DNA of 64,000 bases from Triatoma infestans (taxonomy: Eukaryota > Arthropoda > Insecta > Hemiptera > Reduviidae), in NCBI GenBank assembly GCA_011037195.1, contig JAAEAF010002650.1, positions 23,972 to 87,971 on the forward strand. Direction: 5' to 3'. The notes under the pieces are model-generated. The model saw only the letters and a program-made list of their open reading frames with translations, did not search any database and was not told the origin of the DNA. Made by a program: the position numbers and the translations under genes. Shown here one piece after another: positions 53,261-63,785 of this stretch. The stretch's first letter is position 1, and every line of letters starts with the position of its first letter.

Positions 53261-53985
53261 TAACTTTTTTCTGTTTGGCATCGATTATTTTCTTAGGCAG
53301 AAAAATTCTATTTACAAATTGTTGGTACACGTCAAAACCGTCTAGACATTTCTGCACCATTTGGCAACAAAGTGTATTATAAATGTTTTGAAAGAGAGAC
53401 TTCCTTTGTTTTTCCCCTTTCCTTAAGAAACGTGTTCTGCAAAGAAGTAAAAACCAGTAGTCTGCAGTGTAAATCTTCTTGTGTTTTGCAGATTATTCAC
53501 TTGACTAAGTTCTGTTCAATGTTTTACATCCAAAGAGTAGGTAGTAAATAAGGGCTATTTCCTCCAACTCCATAACATTTCTTCACCACTATTATATTTC
53601 TTCATTGTCTGTTGCCTTTACTTCTTACTATTTTCACTATTCTTTAAATAATGAAGCATGAAGAAGTTTTTTGTTTTGTTTGGGTGTATCTAAGGGTGGT
53701 CTTACAAGTCACTTAATGCTTCGTTTATTTATTTAAACCTAGATTTATTGATTGATGTACTGAAGCGAACAAAAAAAGTTTTAAATATCTTAAGATCAAA
53801 TTTTTAACCCTTCCATTGTTGTACAATTCCTAGGTTTATTGTTCTTCTTTGTCGAATTATGGGAATGGTTTTTGTTTACATCTGAAAAAAAAATAAATGG
53901 AGGTTTTACTTTGATCATAAAATGAAAAATTCGTTACAGTATTCTCAATATTTTATTGGTAGAAAATATATTCTAAAGACCTAAT
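53261..53985. other. No gene seen
   Basis: AT-rich unclassified sequence. Confidence 0.4.
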
Positions 53986-53989
53986 TCTG

Positions 53990-54300
53990 GTTATGTGATT
54001 TCCGTAAAACTTGATATTCTAGCAATGCTTTTAATGTTTTTTTTTTTTTTTTATTAAAATATTATATAGATGGCAGAACCGTATATTGCACCCAAGTGAG
54101 GCTTTAGAAGATAGATTAAGGTTTGCCTGGAAATCTCCCAGAATCCTTAAAAAAAAAAAGAGAAGAAAAATCCTAGAATAATGTTTCAAAATAAAGTGGT
54201 GAACATTTATGTTTAAATCAGTGAAGTCGTAACTTTCGGTTGACATTTTTCATATTTGAGATATTTTGTTCTAAAACAGTTCTGAGAGAAATCTTCGATT
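53990..54300 (-). repeat. Modular repeat M, reverse, degenerate
   Basis: 'cttgatattctagcaatgc', 'agatggcagaaccgtatat' and 'gtcgtaactttcggttg' match reverse M modules. Confidence 0.5.
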
Positions 54301-54415
54301 CAATTAATAAAGAATAGAACTGGAGAAGAAGAACCAATCTGGAGAATGATATTATATGTTGTAAATTGGATGTTGAGGTTCGGTCATACAAAAGAACACT
54401 TTTTAAATTTCTACC

Positions 54416-54446
54416 GACGATTCGGCAAATTTATTGCCTTTTTCAG
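54416..54446 (-). ncRNA. Hammerhead-like motif, family C, two core mutations
   Basis: The minus strand reads CTGAAAA-A-GGCAA...TTGCC-GAATCGTC. Both CTGANGA and GAAA are mutated compared with 56206-56236, so it is predicted inactive. Confidence 0.55.
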
Positions 54447-54989
54447 GGTCTGTACAAAGGTTTTAATACAAATCAGAAAAAATAGAAACAACATAAAATA
54501 TGAACTTAAAATAAATATTTACAAAATAAAAATTTTTTAAAACAAACTATATAAATAAACTAAATAAAAAGTATGATATATATAGCACATTTAAATTTAT
54601 TTTAAACTATTGTTGTAGAACAGATCAATATTAAACTAAATCACAACTATTGAAACTGTGACAATATGTGGCATATATAAGAGTAAACTATGGAAATAAT
54701 TTAGGAAATGTACTTAGAAAAATTTTCAGTTAGAATTAATTACAAACTGTAGCTTAACCTGTGACATACTATCACCAAGTGTTACGGACATTGGATGGGT
54801 CAAGGTTTATAAAAAGGGCTAGGAGAGCGGATGGGAAAACCGTGTCTTAATCTGTATTTTGTTTTGAAAATTCCAGGAGATTGTTATGACTGAGGGATAG
54901 GTTTTTGGTGTCTATTCTAAAATTAATAGATAATTTATCTTATTTAATATGAATCATTTCCAATATATTTCATTTTTTATTATTATTGT

Positions 54990-55190
54990 TGATGGAGAGA
55001 ATTTTAGTGTTTTCCATGTTAAATTCATGTTTGTATTGTATGCAGTGTTTCGTTAGTGGTGTAGTCATGTCAGTCGGTTATTTTAGTTTTACAGTCGTAT
55101 TTATGTTTGTACAGTCTATTTTTTAAATATTGAGATGTTTGTCCTATGTATGTAGCTGGGCATTGTAAACAATTTATTTTATAAATTATA
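54990..55190 (-). pseudogene. GIY-YIG endonuclease fragment of the PLE at 54360
   Basis: The minus strand reads NCLQCPATYIGQTSQYLKNR followed by LYKHKYDCKT and, in a second frame, PLTKHCIQYKHEFNMENTK. The CxxC...YIGQT...R...H pattern and the downstream H...H are typical of PLE GIY-YIG domains. It differs from the family A element nuclease at 58388 (IYVGQTGRKIKERF), so it belongs to another PLE lineage. Confidence 0.75.
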
Positions 55191-55219
55191 GCTGATAATA
55201 CTTTTTATTTAGTTTATTT

Positions 55220-56099
55220 AATAATAATAATAATACTTTATTAGGAAAAATACAAAAAAAAAAATAAAGAAATGACAAAGTATTAAAAGCATGGCACAAG
55301 CCGTCTGCTTGAGTTTACTGCAAATAAAATTTATAGTTATTATTAACTATAACTATAAAATAACAGAATTAATATAGTGCGTAATATAAGTATAACAGAG
55401 CTTAAGAAAAGTAAATATATATATGTAATGTATGTATGTATAATGTAGTACATTAAGAAAATAATAAATATAATACAATAAGCAAATAGTATATACAGTA
55501 AGTTAAAAAAAGAAAAACCATTAGTAGGCATTTTCAAAGAAAAACTAAAATAAATACCGATAAAGAATACCAAATCTCTTGATGAAAACAAAATAATAAT
55601 AAAAACAAACTAAATATAAACTAAAAAACGTAATAAAGATAAAATACAATGTATAAAATACTTAGGAAAAATTTACATATTACAATAATAAAAAGAAAAA
55701 TATAGCCAAGGTAACCAGCATAGATATTACTAAGTCGAATCCGCTAACCATTCAAGTCTGATTTGACAGGCATGGCGAGAGTAACGAATCAGTGGTAAAC
55801 AGGATATTTGACCGGTTAAAAATTGAATTATCTCCAGCCTGGAGAGAAAGGATTTGCCGAAATGGAGTAGCCGAAGCTCCACCAGGATAGGACATTCCCC
55901 AAGGAAATGGTATAAATCCTCGCGAACATCATACGAGCAAAGGGAACATTTTTCAGTTATTACCTCTCTATCCACCCATGGCCTAAAATTTAGAAAAAGA
56001 AGTTCCCCTCTAATTTTGAAAAACCAGCGGAGATCTTTAAGCTTTAGGATATCAAATAGACTCTCCGTTATAAAATTGGGATATTCTGCTATTAGCACT
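55220..56099 (-). mobile_element. I-like retrotransposon inside the PLE, 13-bp TSD
   Basis: ATTTAGTTTATTT is present at 55207-55219 and 56100-56112. The minus-strand 3' end is a short TAA/ATT repeat (55220-55235). It is 5'-truncated and 880 bp long. Confidence 0.85.
55730..56098 (-). pseudogene. ORF2 C-terminus of the I-like element, open frame
   Basis: A 122-residue frame runs from the truncation point to a stop at 55730. It contains FFKIRGELLFLNFRPWVDRE and the knuckle CSLCSYDVREDLYHFLGECP, with C-x-x-C...H...C intact, followed by about 55 residues. It is the cleanest copy of this C-terminus in the window. The rest of the element down to 55220 is 3' UTR. Confidence 0.85.
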
Positions 56100-56205
56100 A
56101 TTTAGTTTATTTCAAAAAATTTTTATTTTGTAAATATTTATTTTAAGTTCATACTTTATGTTGTTTCTATTTTTTCTGATTTGTATTAAAACCTTTATAC
56201 AGACC

Positions 56206-56236
56206 CTGAAGAAGGCAATAAATTTGCCGAAACGTC
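56206..56236 (+). ncRNA. Hammerhead ribozyme-like motif, family C, intact core
   Basis: CTGAAGA, extra A, stem II GGCAA/TTGCC with loop TAAAT, GAAA, then CGTC. ACC before and GGT after give a short stem I, and ACGT is self-complementary for dimeric stem III. Unrelated stem II sequence but the same architecture as family A. Confidence 0.7.
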
Positions 56237-56349
56237 GGTAGAAATTTAAAAAGAGTTCTTTTGTATGACCGAACCTAAACATCCAATTTACAACATTGAA
56301 TACAGCGGTCGTAACGAACACCAAAACATTGATATTATATGTATGACGA

Positions 56350-56590
56350 ATCAAACTTAGTTAGGACCATTAATGTAATTCGACTGCACTGGATAAGATA
56401 TGTTGCAAGGATGTTTTGGAAGAATTTGGAAATGGAAAAAGGTGATGGAGAACAAAGTAGGCCACAGGAGGAGGAGTAGGAGAGACCTAAACTCAGACGT
56501 AAATGAAGACGTGAAGGAGTGATGCTCTGAAATGCTGTAGAGCCGGCAGAGGCGTACAGAGTACACCAAGACCCAGTAATGAGACCCCTG
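56350..56590 (+). pseudogene. RTE-like ORF2 C-terminal fragment
   Basis: The plus strand reads YDESNLVRTINVIRLHWIRY followed by VARMFWKNLEME, and in another frame RRPKLRR-like sequence. I-x-x-x-R-L-[RH]-W-x-x-[HY]-V-A-R-M is the conserved C-terminal block. The opposite-strand 118-codon frame is its shadow. It is the target into which the PLE at 54360 may have inserted. Confidence 0.5.
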
Positions 56591-56759
56591 TAATTACAAC
56601 GAACAAGAAAATTTTGAAGAAGAAATCCTAACATAAGCACAGAGACAGGTGAGAGACCAAGGTACCTATCCAGACAGCTAGAAGATTGCATTGTAGTCCA
56701 GAAGAGAATGCCGCTAACACTAAACCAAGACCATATAACATTTGAAATTTAACGCCTAA

Positions 56760-57600
56760 AATTCTGGCAGAATTTTCTAAAATTTCTTTTTTCGGAATAA
56801 AAAAAAAAAATAGTTAAAATAAAACTGATAACGTTTAAATCTGTGCAGTTAACAAAGTTTACAGAAAACTGCTATGAATTTTATCGAAAAAAAGCTGAAA
56901 AAATCTATTCGGTAAAATCGTACTTCCGGTTAACCGATTTTTTTTTCAAAATTTAGAACTTTACCAAGGCTTCTATTGAACATTAATATTACCTATATAA
57001 TAAGGTTGGTCAGGGACGGGTGTTGGTGTAGTGGTTATGAGCATGGGCTAGTAAGTGGAAGGTCCCCAGTTCGAGTTCTGCGTATAACTGTTAAATTTTA
57101 TATTTGTTTAAAAAAATGTTAAATAGTAAAGTAGATGCTTCCCCCACCGTCCACGACACCTAATTTGGTTGTTAGACGTTAAGCCCACCTGAAAAATTAG
57201 CATTATTTCACTTTTAATATAGGTTTGAAGCATTTTACTGAAACATTTTACTGAAATGTAAAGTTTAGATGAAAGCTTAACAGCTTGCTGTCCCCCTCCC
57301 CCCTCCCGGAAGCCCCAAAAAATCAACTATCCCAAAATGTTTCAAATAAAAAGTATTTGGCATTTATGTGTATAAATAATATATAATATGAAGTTTAGAG
57401 AAAACTGTTGGGAGTTGGTTTTGAAAAAATCTCGAACAAGTTAAAAAAAAAAAAAAAAATCAGAAAAAGTGACACTTCCGTTTGATAGATTTTGTCCCGA
57501 AACTTTCATGACAGATGCAGTGGGGGTTCCTTTAAACGAATTACCAACTTTAAGCTTCCTGCAATTTTTCGTTTTTAAGATATTTTTTTGTTCGGACATA
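56760..57600 (-). repeat. Modular repeat M, reverse, with a SINE-like insertion
   Basis: 'cgtacttccggttaaccg' at 56928, 'acattaatattacctatat' before the tRNA-like segment, 'cacttccgtttgatagat' at 57470, and 'ccaactttaagcttcctgc' at 57545. It continues to the boundary of the PLE terminal unit at 57610. Confidence 0.6.
57005..57120 (+). repeat. tRNA-derived SINE head with Pol III A and B boxes
   Basis: TGGTGTAGTGG (57022-57032) fits the A box, and AGTTCGAGTTC (57068-57078) fits the B box, with tRNA-like spacing of about 35 bp. The segment follows 'cagggacgggtgt' and ends in a short T/A-rich tail. It interrupts repeat M. It is the only tRNA-like sequence I found in the window. Confidence 0.65.
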
Positions 57601-57609
57601 CACACTAAC

Positions 57610-57750
57610 CACCAGAGACATTTTCCGTGCAAGCCTGCTTCATTTTGTAGTCATCGACCGGTTTCGGGCGTTCGCCCATCTTCAGGATGCGCTTTTCAGA
57701 CAGTGTGCCAACACAGACTCGTACAGAGACTTAGTTTCACACTAACTGAG
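57610..57750 (-). mobile_element. PLE terminal repeat, family A, downstream of the PLE RT
   Basis: Same orientation as the PLE coding region at 58388-59529 and about 640 bp beyond its stop, as expected for the 3' terminal repeat. This is the copy that links family A hammerheads to a protein-coding PLE. The interval 57750-58387 is otherwise empty. Confidence 0.7.
57656..57685 (-). ncRNA. Hammerhead ribozyme-like motif, family A, intact core
   Basis: The minus strand reads CTGAAGA-T-GGGC-GAAC-GCCC-GAAA-CCGGTC with GCATC before and GATGACT after. The core is identical to 17415-17444 and 36326-36355. Confidence 0.75.
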
Positions 57751-58387
57751 ATGTATGTTTAAAATACTAAACCCTTAAACTAGGTAAAGGGATGTGGCCA
57801 GATGGGTGGGAAAACACGTGTTTGGGTTGTTAAAGGGTAAATTCTTTTCTTACACTGGACGCGGGGGTCTAATGTTTAAACTCTGTTGTTGGAGGGAGAC
57901 TTACTTTACAATTAACTAACCAAAATATTAAGAATATACAAAAAATAAAAAATAAGATACACAAAATAAATCTAAATAAAATTAAACAACGATTAAACTA
58001 ACATTTTAAAATTCATTCATTCGTTTAAAACTGAACGATTTTTTATATACATAATTAAGTTAAGTTTTCCAGTTCCAAAGAATTAAGAAATTCCAGTCAT
58101 TCTTTCTCTTTTTCACGCAACCCTCACATGCTCGCAAGCATGTATACCTAATTATGTTTTCTTATATAATTAAGTTTTTTATTATGCATCCCACAAACCC
58201 CACAAACCATGTCACATCATCACTCACATACATCATCCAAATACGCACTTTTTTTTTTATTTTTTTTTTTAAATATATATATATCTAAACTAGTAAAGTT
58301 ATATGTACATAGTAGATTTAAAACTAAACCTAACCTTAAAATCTATTTAAGAACTATTTGTTGCGTGTGTAAATTGTGTTTCTGTTG

Positions 58388-58745
58388 CTATTGTGGGAAG
58401 AGTGTTCTGAATAATGGTTCACTAGCAAATTTTGTTTGTTCATTTATTAAGTTTTGTGTTTTTCGCTTATATATTTCGAGTTGTTCTACTATGTCAAGTC
58501 GTCGTCCTTTGTGGCCAGAGTGTATTAGTTTCATCGTGGTCGTTATGTCATCGGGTTTGTGTTTGTTAGTTTTTAGGTGATTGGCGTAATTTGAGTCAAC
58601 TTTGTTGTATTTGTATGATCTGATGTGTTCGGTAAATCGTTCCTTGATTTTTCTGCCGGTCTGCCCCACGTAAATGTTGTCACAGTCCGGGCACTTCAAC
58701 TCGTAGACCCCACTGCTGTCATACACGTCAGTGAACTCGGTACGA
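58388..58745 (-). pseudogene. PLE GIY-YIG endonuclease
   Basis: A 112-residue open frame. GVYELKCPDCDNIYVGQTGR shows the GVY...YVG signature with a CPDC zinc-binding pair. The catalytic Arg follows in RKIKERFTEH; SNYANHLKTNKH supplies the conserved His residues; RRLDIVEQLEIYKRK holds the catalytic Glu. All expected residues are present. It is out of frame with the RT because of a shift near 58760, otherwise it would be the C-terminal domain of the same protein. Confidence 0.88.
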
Positions 58746-58761
58746 GTGCGGAGTTTTTTGC

Positions 58762-59529
58762 CTAATTTGTTATTTGTCCGGAAGGATGTCTTAATGCCCA
58801 GTTTTTTGAAAAAATTTGTGAGTTTGTACGTGTGGCTTCCAATATATGTGAATGTGGCGAATTTGTCTGTTTTTTGTCAGTCCTACTTCGGCGGTGTGAT
58901 TCGTTTTTGAGAAGTTTATTAACGATGTTTGTATTGTACCCATTGTTTTCAGCTATTTTGTAGATTGTCTGCAATTCTTGTGTGTGGTTCGCGGGTGTGA
59001 GGGGTGTGTATTTAAGTCTGTTCGTTAGGTGTCTAAGTGCAGCTAGTTTGTGTTGGGTGGGGTGGTTGGAATTGTGCGGTATGATAGCATCCGATGTAGT
59101 TGCTGTTCTGTATATTCCGTACTCTATTTTATGGTCGGTTCTTGTGAGTTTCATGTCCAAGAAGTTGAGGGTGTTGTTCGTTTCTTTTTCGTATGTGAAT
59201 TTTATTTTCTTGTTTATGTTGTTAAGGTAATGTACTATTTTGTCTACGTCTATGTCGTTTTGCAGTATGAGGAATAAATCGTCCACGTATCGTGCATAAA
59301 ACGTTACGCCGAACTCCTCTTTCAGTTTGGGTACGTAAGTTTCCTCCATGTTTTGTATAAATATTTCTGATAGTATGGCCGATGTGGGGTGCCCCATTCC
59401 CAGTCCGTCGGTAGCGAGGTAGAACTTGTTGTTAAATCTAAAGTAGTTTTGTGTCGTTGTGATTTGTACTAAGTTCGTGAGTTGGTGGACGAATTGCATG
59501 AATTCTTCTCGTTCCAACTTCTGTTTCAT
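58762..59529 (-). pseudogene. PLE reverse transcriptase, C-terminal two thirds
   Basis: A 255-residue frame. FYLATDGLGMGHPTSAILSE is the PLE version of RT motif 4; FYARYVDDLFLIL contains the catalytic YVDD; NNTLNFLDMKLTR and YGIYRTATTSDAIIPHNSNH are typical PLE motifs, followed by the linker ending NESHRRSRTDKK. The fingers and first catalytic Asp are missing through 5' truncation. A frameshift near 58850 replaces the last residues. PLE RTs are telomerase-related. Confidence 0.88.
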
Positions 59530-59550
59530 TAAGTCCAGTGTGTATACAAT

Positions 59551-60330
59551 TCACTTAAAGCAGTAAAGGTTAAGTATAGTTAAATTAGCTAAAACGAATT
59601 ATGCGTTAGAGGGACCACTAAAAAGAATGAAAAAATTATGTCATCATTAGACCACGCCCCTGCTTGGTGAACTGGATGACCCAGTGCGTCAATTTGTGTG
59701 CTAACCATTAAATTAACTTCTATATAATTACAATAGAGTGTGTAATTGGTCAGACAGCATTGGGTTATTGTTGTTTTTAGTTTAAAAGGTTAATAAATTG
59801 ATATTATGAATAGTCTGATGTGTTTATGTTATTACGAAGCTTGTCTCTACTTAATGTTATTAACTCCGTGGGTACTGTTGAAGGAAAATAAAAAAAAAGA
59901 ATAAATAAATAAAGAGAGACCGACGAGAGTGTGCTAGTAATTGTGTCTATGCGCGCGCATGCTAAATGTAGTAAAGAAGTTGGTGGTAGGGGGTAAATGA
60001 TGGCATTTACCTGGTCTGTATGGGTGATGTAATTATAATAACTTCAACCCCGCAGTCAAGTCTAAGTACTTCACTGAAATACTTACTGAGTATATACGTA
60101 AATTCTACTGGATATTTCTCTACCAAAGAACATCCTCAGATTTATTTTTGCACTAATTAAACGCATCCATGTCACGAAAATGTATTGATCAGTTTACAAG
60201 ACGTAGAAAGTATTGCAACCATATCAAGTCTTGATAATTGATTGTTCACCGGAAATACATATCTTTTTCTGAGATACCTATCTTTTACTGGTCTGAAACA
60301 TTCACACAACTTATTCTGCCTGAACTCTAC
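59551..60330. other. No gene seen
   Basis: Unclassified, apart from weak M-like traces after 60200 ('gttcaccggaaatacat'). Confidence 0.4.
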
Positions 60331-60343
60331 ATAGTTATAATTT

Positions 60344-61050
60344 TTACATACTTTCTCTTACTCCTACTAACGAGGAAATAATGCGATCATGCCAAACATT
60401 TTCGGAATTGAGTTTTCACCGGAAACACACGTTTTGCTGAATACGAACAAATAGCGAATATCAGTGTGCACATATGTGCTAACAGAATATCTCAAAAACG
60501 AAAAGTCGTAGGCAGGTCAAAGTTAGTATTCCGTTTAAGTACTATCACCGTATTAGACGCGAGCATTTCGGGCAAAATCTATCAACTGGAAGCACGTCTT
60601 TACTGAATGGTTTTTCTCAGTTTTTCATGATTTCCCTCGAAAACTGCTCCAAACGATTTTCTTTAAATTTCGTACACTATCTACACACATAAATACCTAT
60701 CACTTTTATTGAAACATTTTTCCTCGTAAAATTGAGTTTTGGGGGGATCTGGGGGGAAACAGTATCGTTATGCTTCCCTCTAACGTACCACTTTAGTATA
60801 ATTATGGTTCTATCGTCTACATAATATAAATACACATTAAAAGCCTTGATAGAATTCCAAATTTGAAGAAATTCGATTGACCGGAAGTGCGATTTTCCAA
60901 AATAGGTGATGGAGTTTTTTTTGGAATTTTCTCGAAAACTACGATTTCCATCGAATATAGAGATAACACATACTAAATACCTACACTAATAATACAGTGA
61001 AATAAAATAGGGTAAGAGAAAGTTGTGTGAGTGTTTCACACCTAAAATTA
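60344..61050 (+). repeat. Modular repeat M, forward, both ends present (~707 bp)
   Basis: 'tactttctcttactccta' start, 'gagttttcaccggaaacac', one large module, CCGGAAGT at 60881-60888, and a 'gagaaagttgtgtgagtg' end with TTTCACACC. It shows that M copies vary in module number (compare 980 bp at 49296). Confidence 0.75.
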
Positions 61051-61089
61051 GTTTTTTTTTACTGCTGTATTATGGCATTGATAATAAAT

Positions 61090-61460
61090 GCTACTTCTAA
61101 AGTTATTTTGATTGCTGAAAACATTTGGGAGAGAAAGATACTCCGAAAAATCTTTGGCCCAATAAAAGAAGGAGATCGGTGCAGGATAAGGAAAAATGAA
61201 AAATTTGGTGGGTTGGATAAGAAGAGGGAGGTTGAGATGGTTGGGGCACATTATGAGAATGGAGGAAACTAGAGTCCCTAAGAAACTCTGGATAGGCACC
61301 CGGGAGGGCCAAGGAAGAAAGGAAGACCGAGGAAAAGATGGCTAGATGACGCCGAAGAGGATATTAGGAGCCTGGGCGTAAGAAAATGGAAAAGAATCGC
61401 TTTGATGAGAGAGGAGTGGGAAAGTGGTTGAGGAGGCCAAGGTCCTTCGAGGACCGTAAT
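61090..61460 (+). pseudogene. RTE-like ORF2 C-terminal fragment
   Basis: NIWERKILRKIFGPIKEGDR, then in shifted frames RLRWLGHIMRM-like sequence, a RKGRPRKRWLDDAEEDIRSL block and RKWKRIALMREEWE to a stop near 61432. It is preceded by a forward M copy and is more decayed than the copy at 47605. Confidence 0.7.
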
Positions 61461-61469
61461 GCCACGAAA

Positions 61470-61760
61470 GAAGAAGAAAGATATTTTGTTCTCCCATTTT
61501 GTGCCACCATTAATCTTACGTTCTGTATCTTTTAGCAAATGCATTTATTTCAACTGCGTGATATGCAAAATTTTAAGTCCTAAAGCGGGGATTGCTATCA
61601 ATTGTTTTTTTTTTCTCTTGTTTTTAATTTGTTTATATTGTTATTGCAATTTTTGTAAATGCACCTTAATGTCGCTGGATTTTAACTTTATAACATACAT
61701 TTATCGTACGGTGTCTTACTTTATTTTATGATAATAAAGATTCTCGATTGATATATTAAT
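61470..61760. other. No gene seen
   Basis: AT-rich; contains 'tttatgataataaagattc', a poly(A)-signal-like end that might belong to the RTE-like element upstream. Confidence 0.35.
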
Positions 61761-61825
61761 AACTGCAGGAGTTCACGGAGGACCAGTCAGTGAAAACACT
61801 TTTTTAAAACTTATCCTATGTTTTG

Positions 61826-61856
61826 ACAAATTTATTGCCTTCTTCAAGGATAAAAA
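61826..61856 (-). ncRNA. Hammerhead-like motif, family C, degenerate
   Basis: The minus strand reads TTGAAGA-A-GGCAA...TTGTC followed by AAAAC. The first core C and the GAAA are changed. Recognised by its match to 62035-62065. Confidence 0.45.
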
Positions 61857-62034
61857 TAAAAAAAATGTTAAACAGGGTTACACATAATCATTTCCGATGA
61901 TGTAGTTCTCATTACATAAGCAACTCTTTCTGTCATAACAAGTTTTTTTTAGTATATTATTTTTTTTTTGTATGTTTATTGTGCTTAAAGCAAGTTATGT
62001 AGAACCCCGTTTAACTTTTTTATTATTTTTATCC

Positions 62035-62065
62035 CTGAAGAAGGCAATAAATTTGTCGAGAATTT
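62035..62065 (+). ncRNA. Hammerhead-like motif, family C, degenerate
   Basis: CTGAAGA-A-GGCAA-TAAAT-TTGTC-GAGAATTTC. The CTGANGA box is intact but GAAA reads GAGA, with one G-T pair in stem II and no GTC. Probably inactive. Confidence 0.5.
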
Positions 62066-62369
62066 CAAGATAAGTTTTAAAAATGTGTTTTCATTGACCG
62101 CTCATCATGAACTCCTGCAGTTACTTTATTTTATCTTTACCTACATAACTTTACTTTATCCAACAGCTATAATGATTCTATTGGCACGTTGTACAACTTC
62201 CTCTTCTTAGGGACCTCGTTTCCCTTAGAATGCTAGCCAATGGGTTCACGGCCTGACAATAAGAACAAAACTTATACTGATACCCCCACAATTGTAGATT
62301 ACATTTAGGGGCTGTAGAATAGATTTTCAAGTACATACTTGGGTTTGGTGTACGCCCAGCAGAATGGGC

Positions 62370-62600
62370 GTGGCCAATATCAAAAACTTAAAAAAATAAT
62401 CAGTAAGCTTACCGTTTCGGTTGATGGATATTGTCCAAAACTGTGACAAGAGCTTAAACGAAATACCAAGTTTGAGTTCCATCTGATTTTCCACATTTTT
62501 GAGGTTCAAACAAAGACGCACCCCATACAAGTTTGAACGTTTTTCTTAAAGGGAACTTTAAAAATAGAATTTCATATTACTAAGTTTGTAAATCATAACT
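62370..62600 (-). repeat. Modular repeat M, reverse, degenerate
   Basis: 'accgtttcggttgatggat', 'aaacgaaataccaagtttg' and 'ttaaagggaactttaaaaat' match reverse M. No motif of a gene is present. Confidence 0.5.
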
Positions 62601-62655
62601 AAACACTAGCTCTCTTACCTGTATTGCTTAATCCTCAAAGTACACACATACTGAA

Positions 62656-63030
62656 TGTAATGAGATCCGAATCCTTAGAATCATTAAGATTTGTGACGAT
62701 CCGAATCATTAGTTATGCCCTAACTAGGCCAAACTAGGGAGGGAGAATTACATGTATGTATATACAGGCGAGCTAACCTTACAGAGAAAACAGTTTTAAA
62801 ACAGTTATCGACAGCAGTCAGTCAAACATCATTCTACATACTTTCTGTGCTCAGCCAGTCTTTTCTCTCTTAATTATTCACTCGCTACCTTCATTCACGT
62901 TTATCATAACAGTGTAAAGTCCTTACAGTTTGTTTTTCTATTCATTATATCAGTGTTCAGCACATTTAATCAGTTTATTACTTTACTCTCCCGATTTCTC
63001 TCTAATTCTCTCACTTTCTCATGAACCACA
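62656..63030 (+). mobile_element. Solo LTR, family LTR5, with perfect 5-bp TSD
   Basis: 375 bp, TGTAATGAGATCC...CATGAACCACA, flanked by CTGAA at 62651-62655 and 63031-63035. It shares its segment order with the minus-strand sequence at 40481-40866. Confidence 0.75.
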
Positions 63031-63035
63031 CTGAA

Positions 63036-63780
63036 GTTAACACTGTTTATGTACAAATATCTTGTAAGTTTCAATGCTTTTTAGAACACCTGTCCCATAT
63101 TAAAACATAACCATTTGTAAAATAATCGGTTATAAAATACTAACCTAATTTTTTATATATTTCTACAATGGTGGGGCGTATACAATAAAGGAAATGAAAT
63201 AAAATTACCAAAAAAAAAAATTCCATTCAGGAAGTCTAAATATAAAATGAATAACACCTTACTATACATAATCATCATCTATTTAATAATACGATTAACC
63301 TAACCTTTTTCTTTAGTTATTAGCAGCGTAAACATTCTTTAACCTTCCACTAAGTCAAGCAGTTGATTTAGTTAGCCGTGTGTGTGGAGAGGTTAGGATA
63401 ATTTAATGGGGGGTTATTAACAATGTAACAAGTTATTGAATTATAGACCAATTAATTTGACTTCTTCTTCTTATTTATTTATTTATTTTTTTATAACTAA
63501 TTTATATTTCAAACAACTTTCATCCGGTAAAAAAAAGGGGATAAATTATAGGGGTATTCTTTCTTTACTTTGTATAAATTATCTTTCCAAAATCCCTCTT
63601 ATCCGCCGTCTATAAAAATTTGTTTTCTAAATGTTGTTAACGAATTGTTATTATTTTATTTCGTTATTAAATAATTTTAAATTATTTTCCTGGTGGTTTG
63701 TCTCTTAATTTACTTTTAAAAAGTAAAAATGGACGCCACACATTTGTCCAATAAAATGAATTACAATGATTTTATTTACT
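63036..63780. other. No gene seen
   Basis: AT-rich unclassified sequence up to the M copy that runs off the window. Confidence 0.4.
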
Positions 63781-63785
63781 TACTT

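Larger units (their letters stand above)
54360..56329 (-). mobile_element. PLE with inverted terminal repeats and 13-bp TSD, carrying an I-like insertion
   Basis: TGATATTATATGT stands at 54347-54359 and 56330-56342. The two ends (54360-54545 and 56113-56329) are inverted copies of one another, each with a family C hammerhead motif, minus on the left and plus on the right. Between them, on the minus strand, lies a GIY-YIG fragment. The RT is missing. An I-like element at 55220-56099 interrupts the body. Without that insertion the PLE is about 1.08 kb. Confidence 0.8.
58388..59550 (-). mobile_element. Penelope-like element, RT and GIY-YIG region
   Basis: 5'-truncated in the RT. It carries RT palm, connector and GIY-YIG nuclease in order on the minus strand, then a 3' UTR and a hammerhead-bearing terminal repeat at 57610-57750. 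The upstream 59551-60330 is unclassified. Confidence 0.85.
61766..62124. mobile_element. ~360-bp inverted-repeat element with opposed family C hammerhead relics
   Basis: The ends TAACTGCAGGAGTTCA and its complement start arms of about 95 bp. Each arm carries a family C-like motif, minus on the left and plus on the right, around a ~160-bp centre. There is no ORF. Its layout repeats that of the pairs at 26228 and 36057 with a different ribozyme family. Confidence 0.65.

Noticed and set aside
56335..56691. 118-codon minus-strand frame
   Set aside because: The plus strand carries the recognisable RTE-like C-terminal block, so the minus frame is a shadow.
58209..58580. Plus-strand 123-codon frame
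   Set aside because: It is the antisense shadow of the PLE GIY-YIG domain, whose minus-strand frame has clear motifs.
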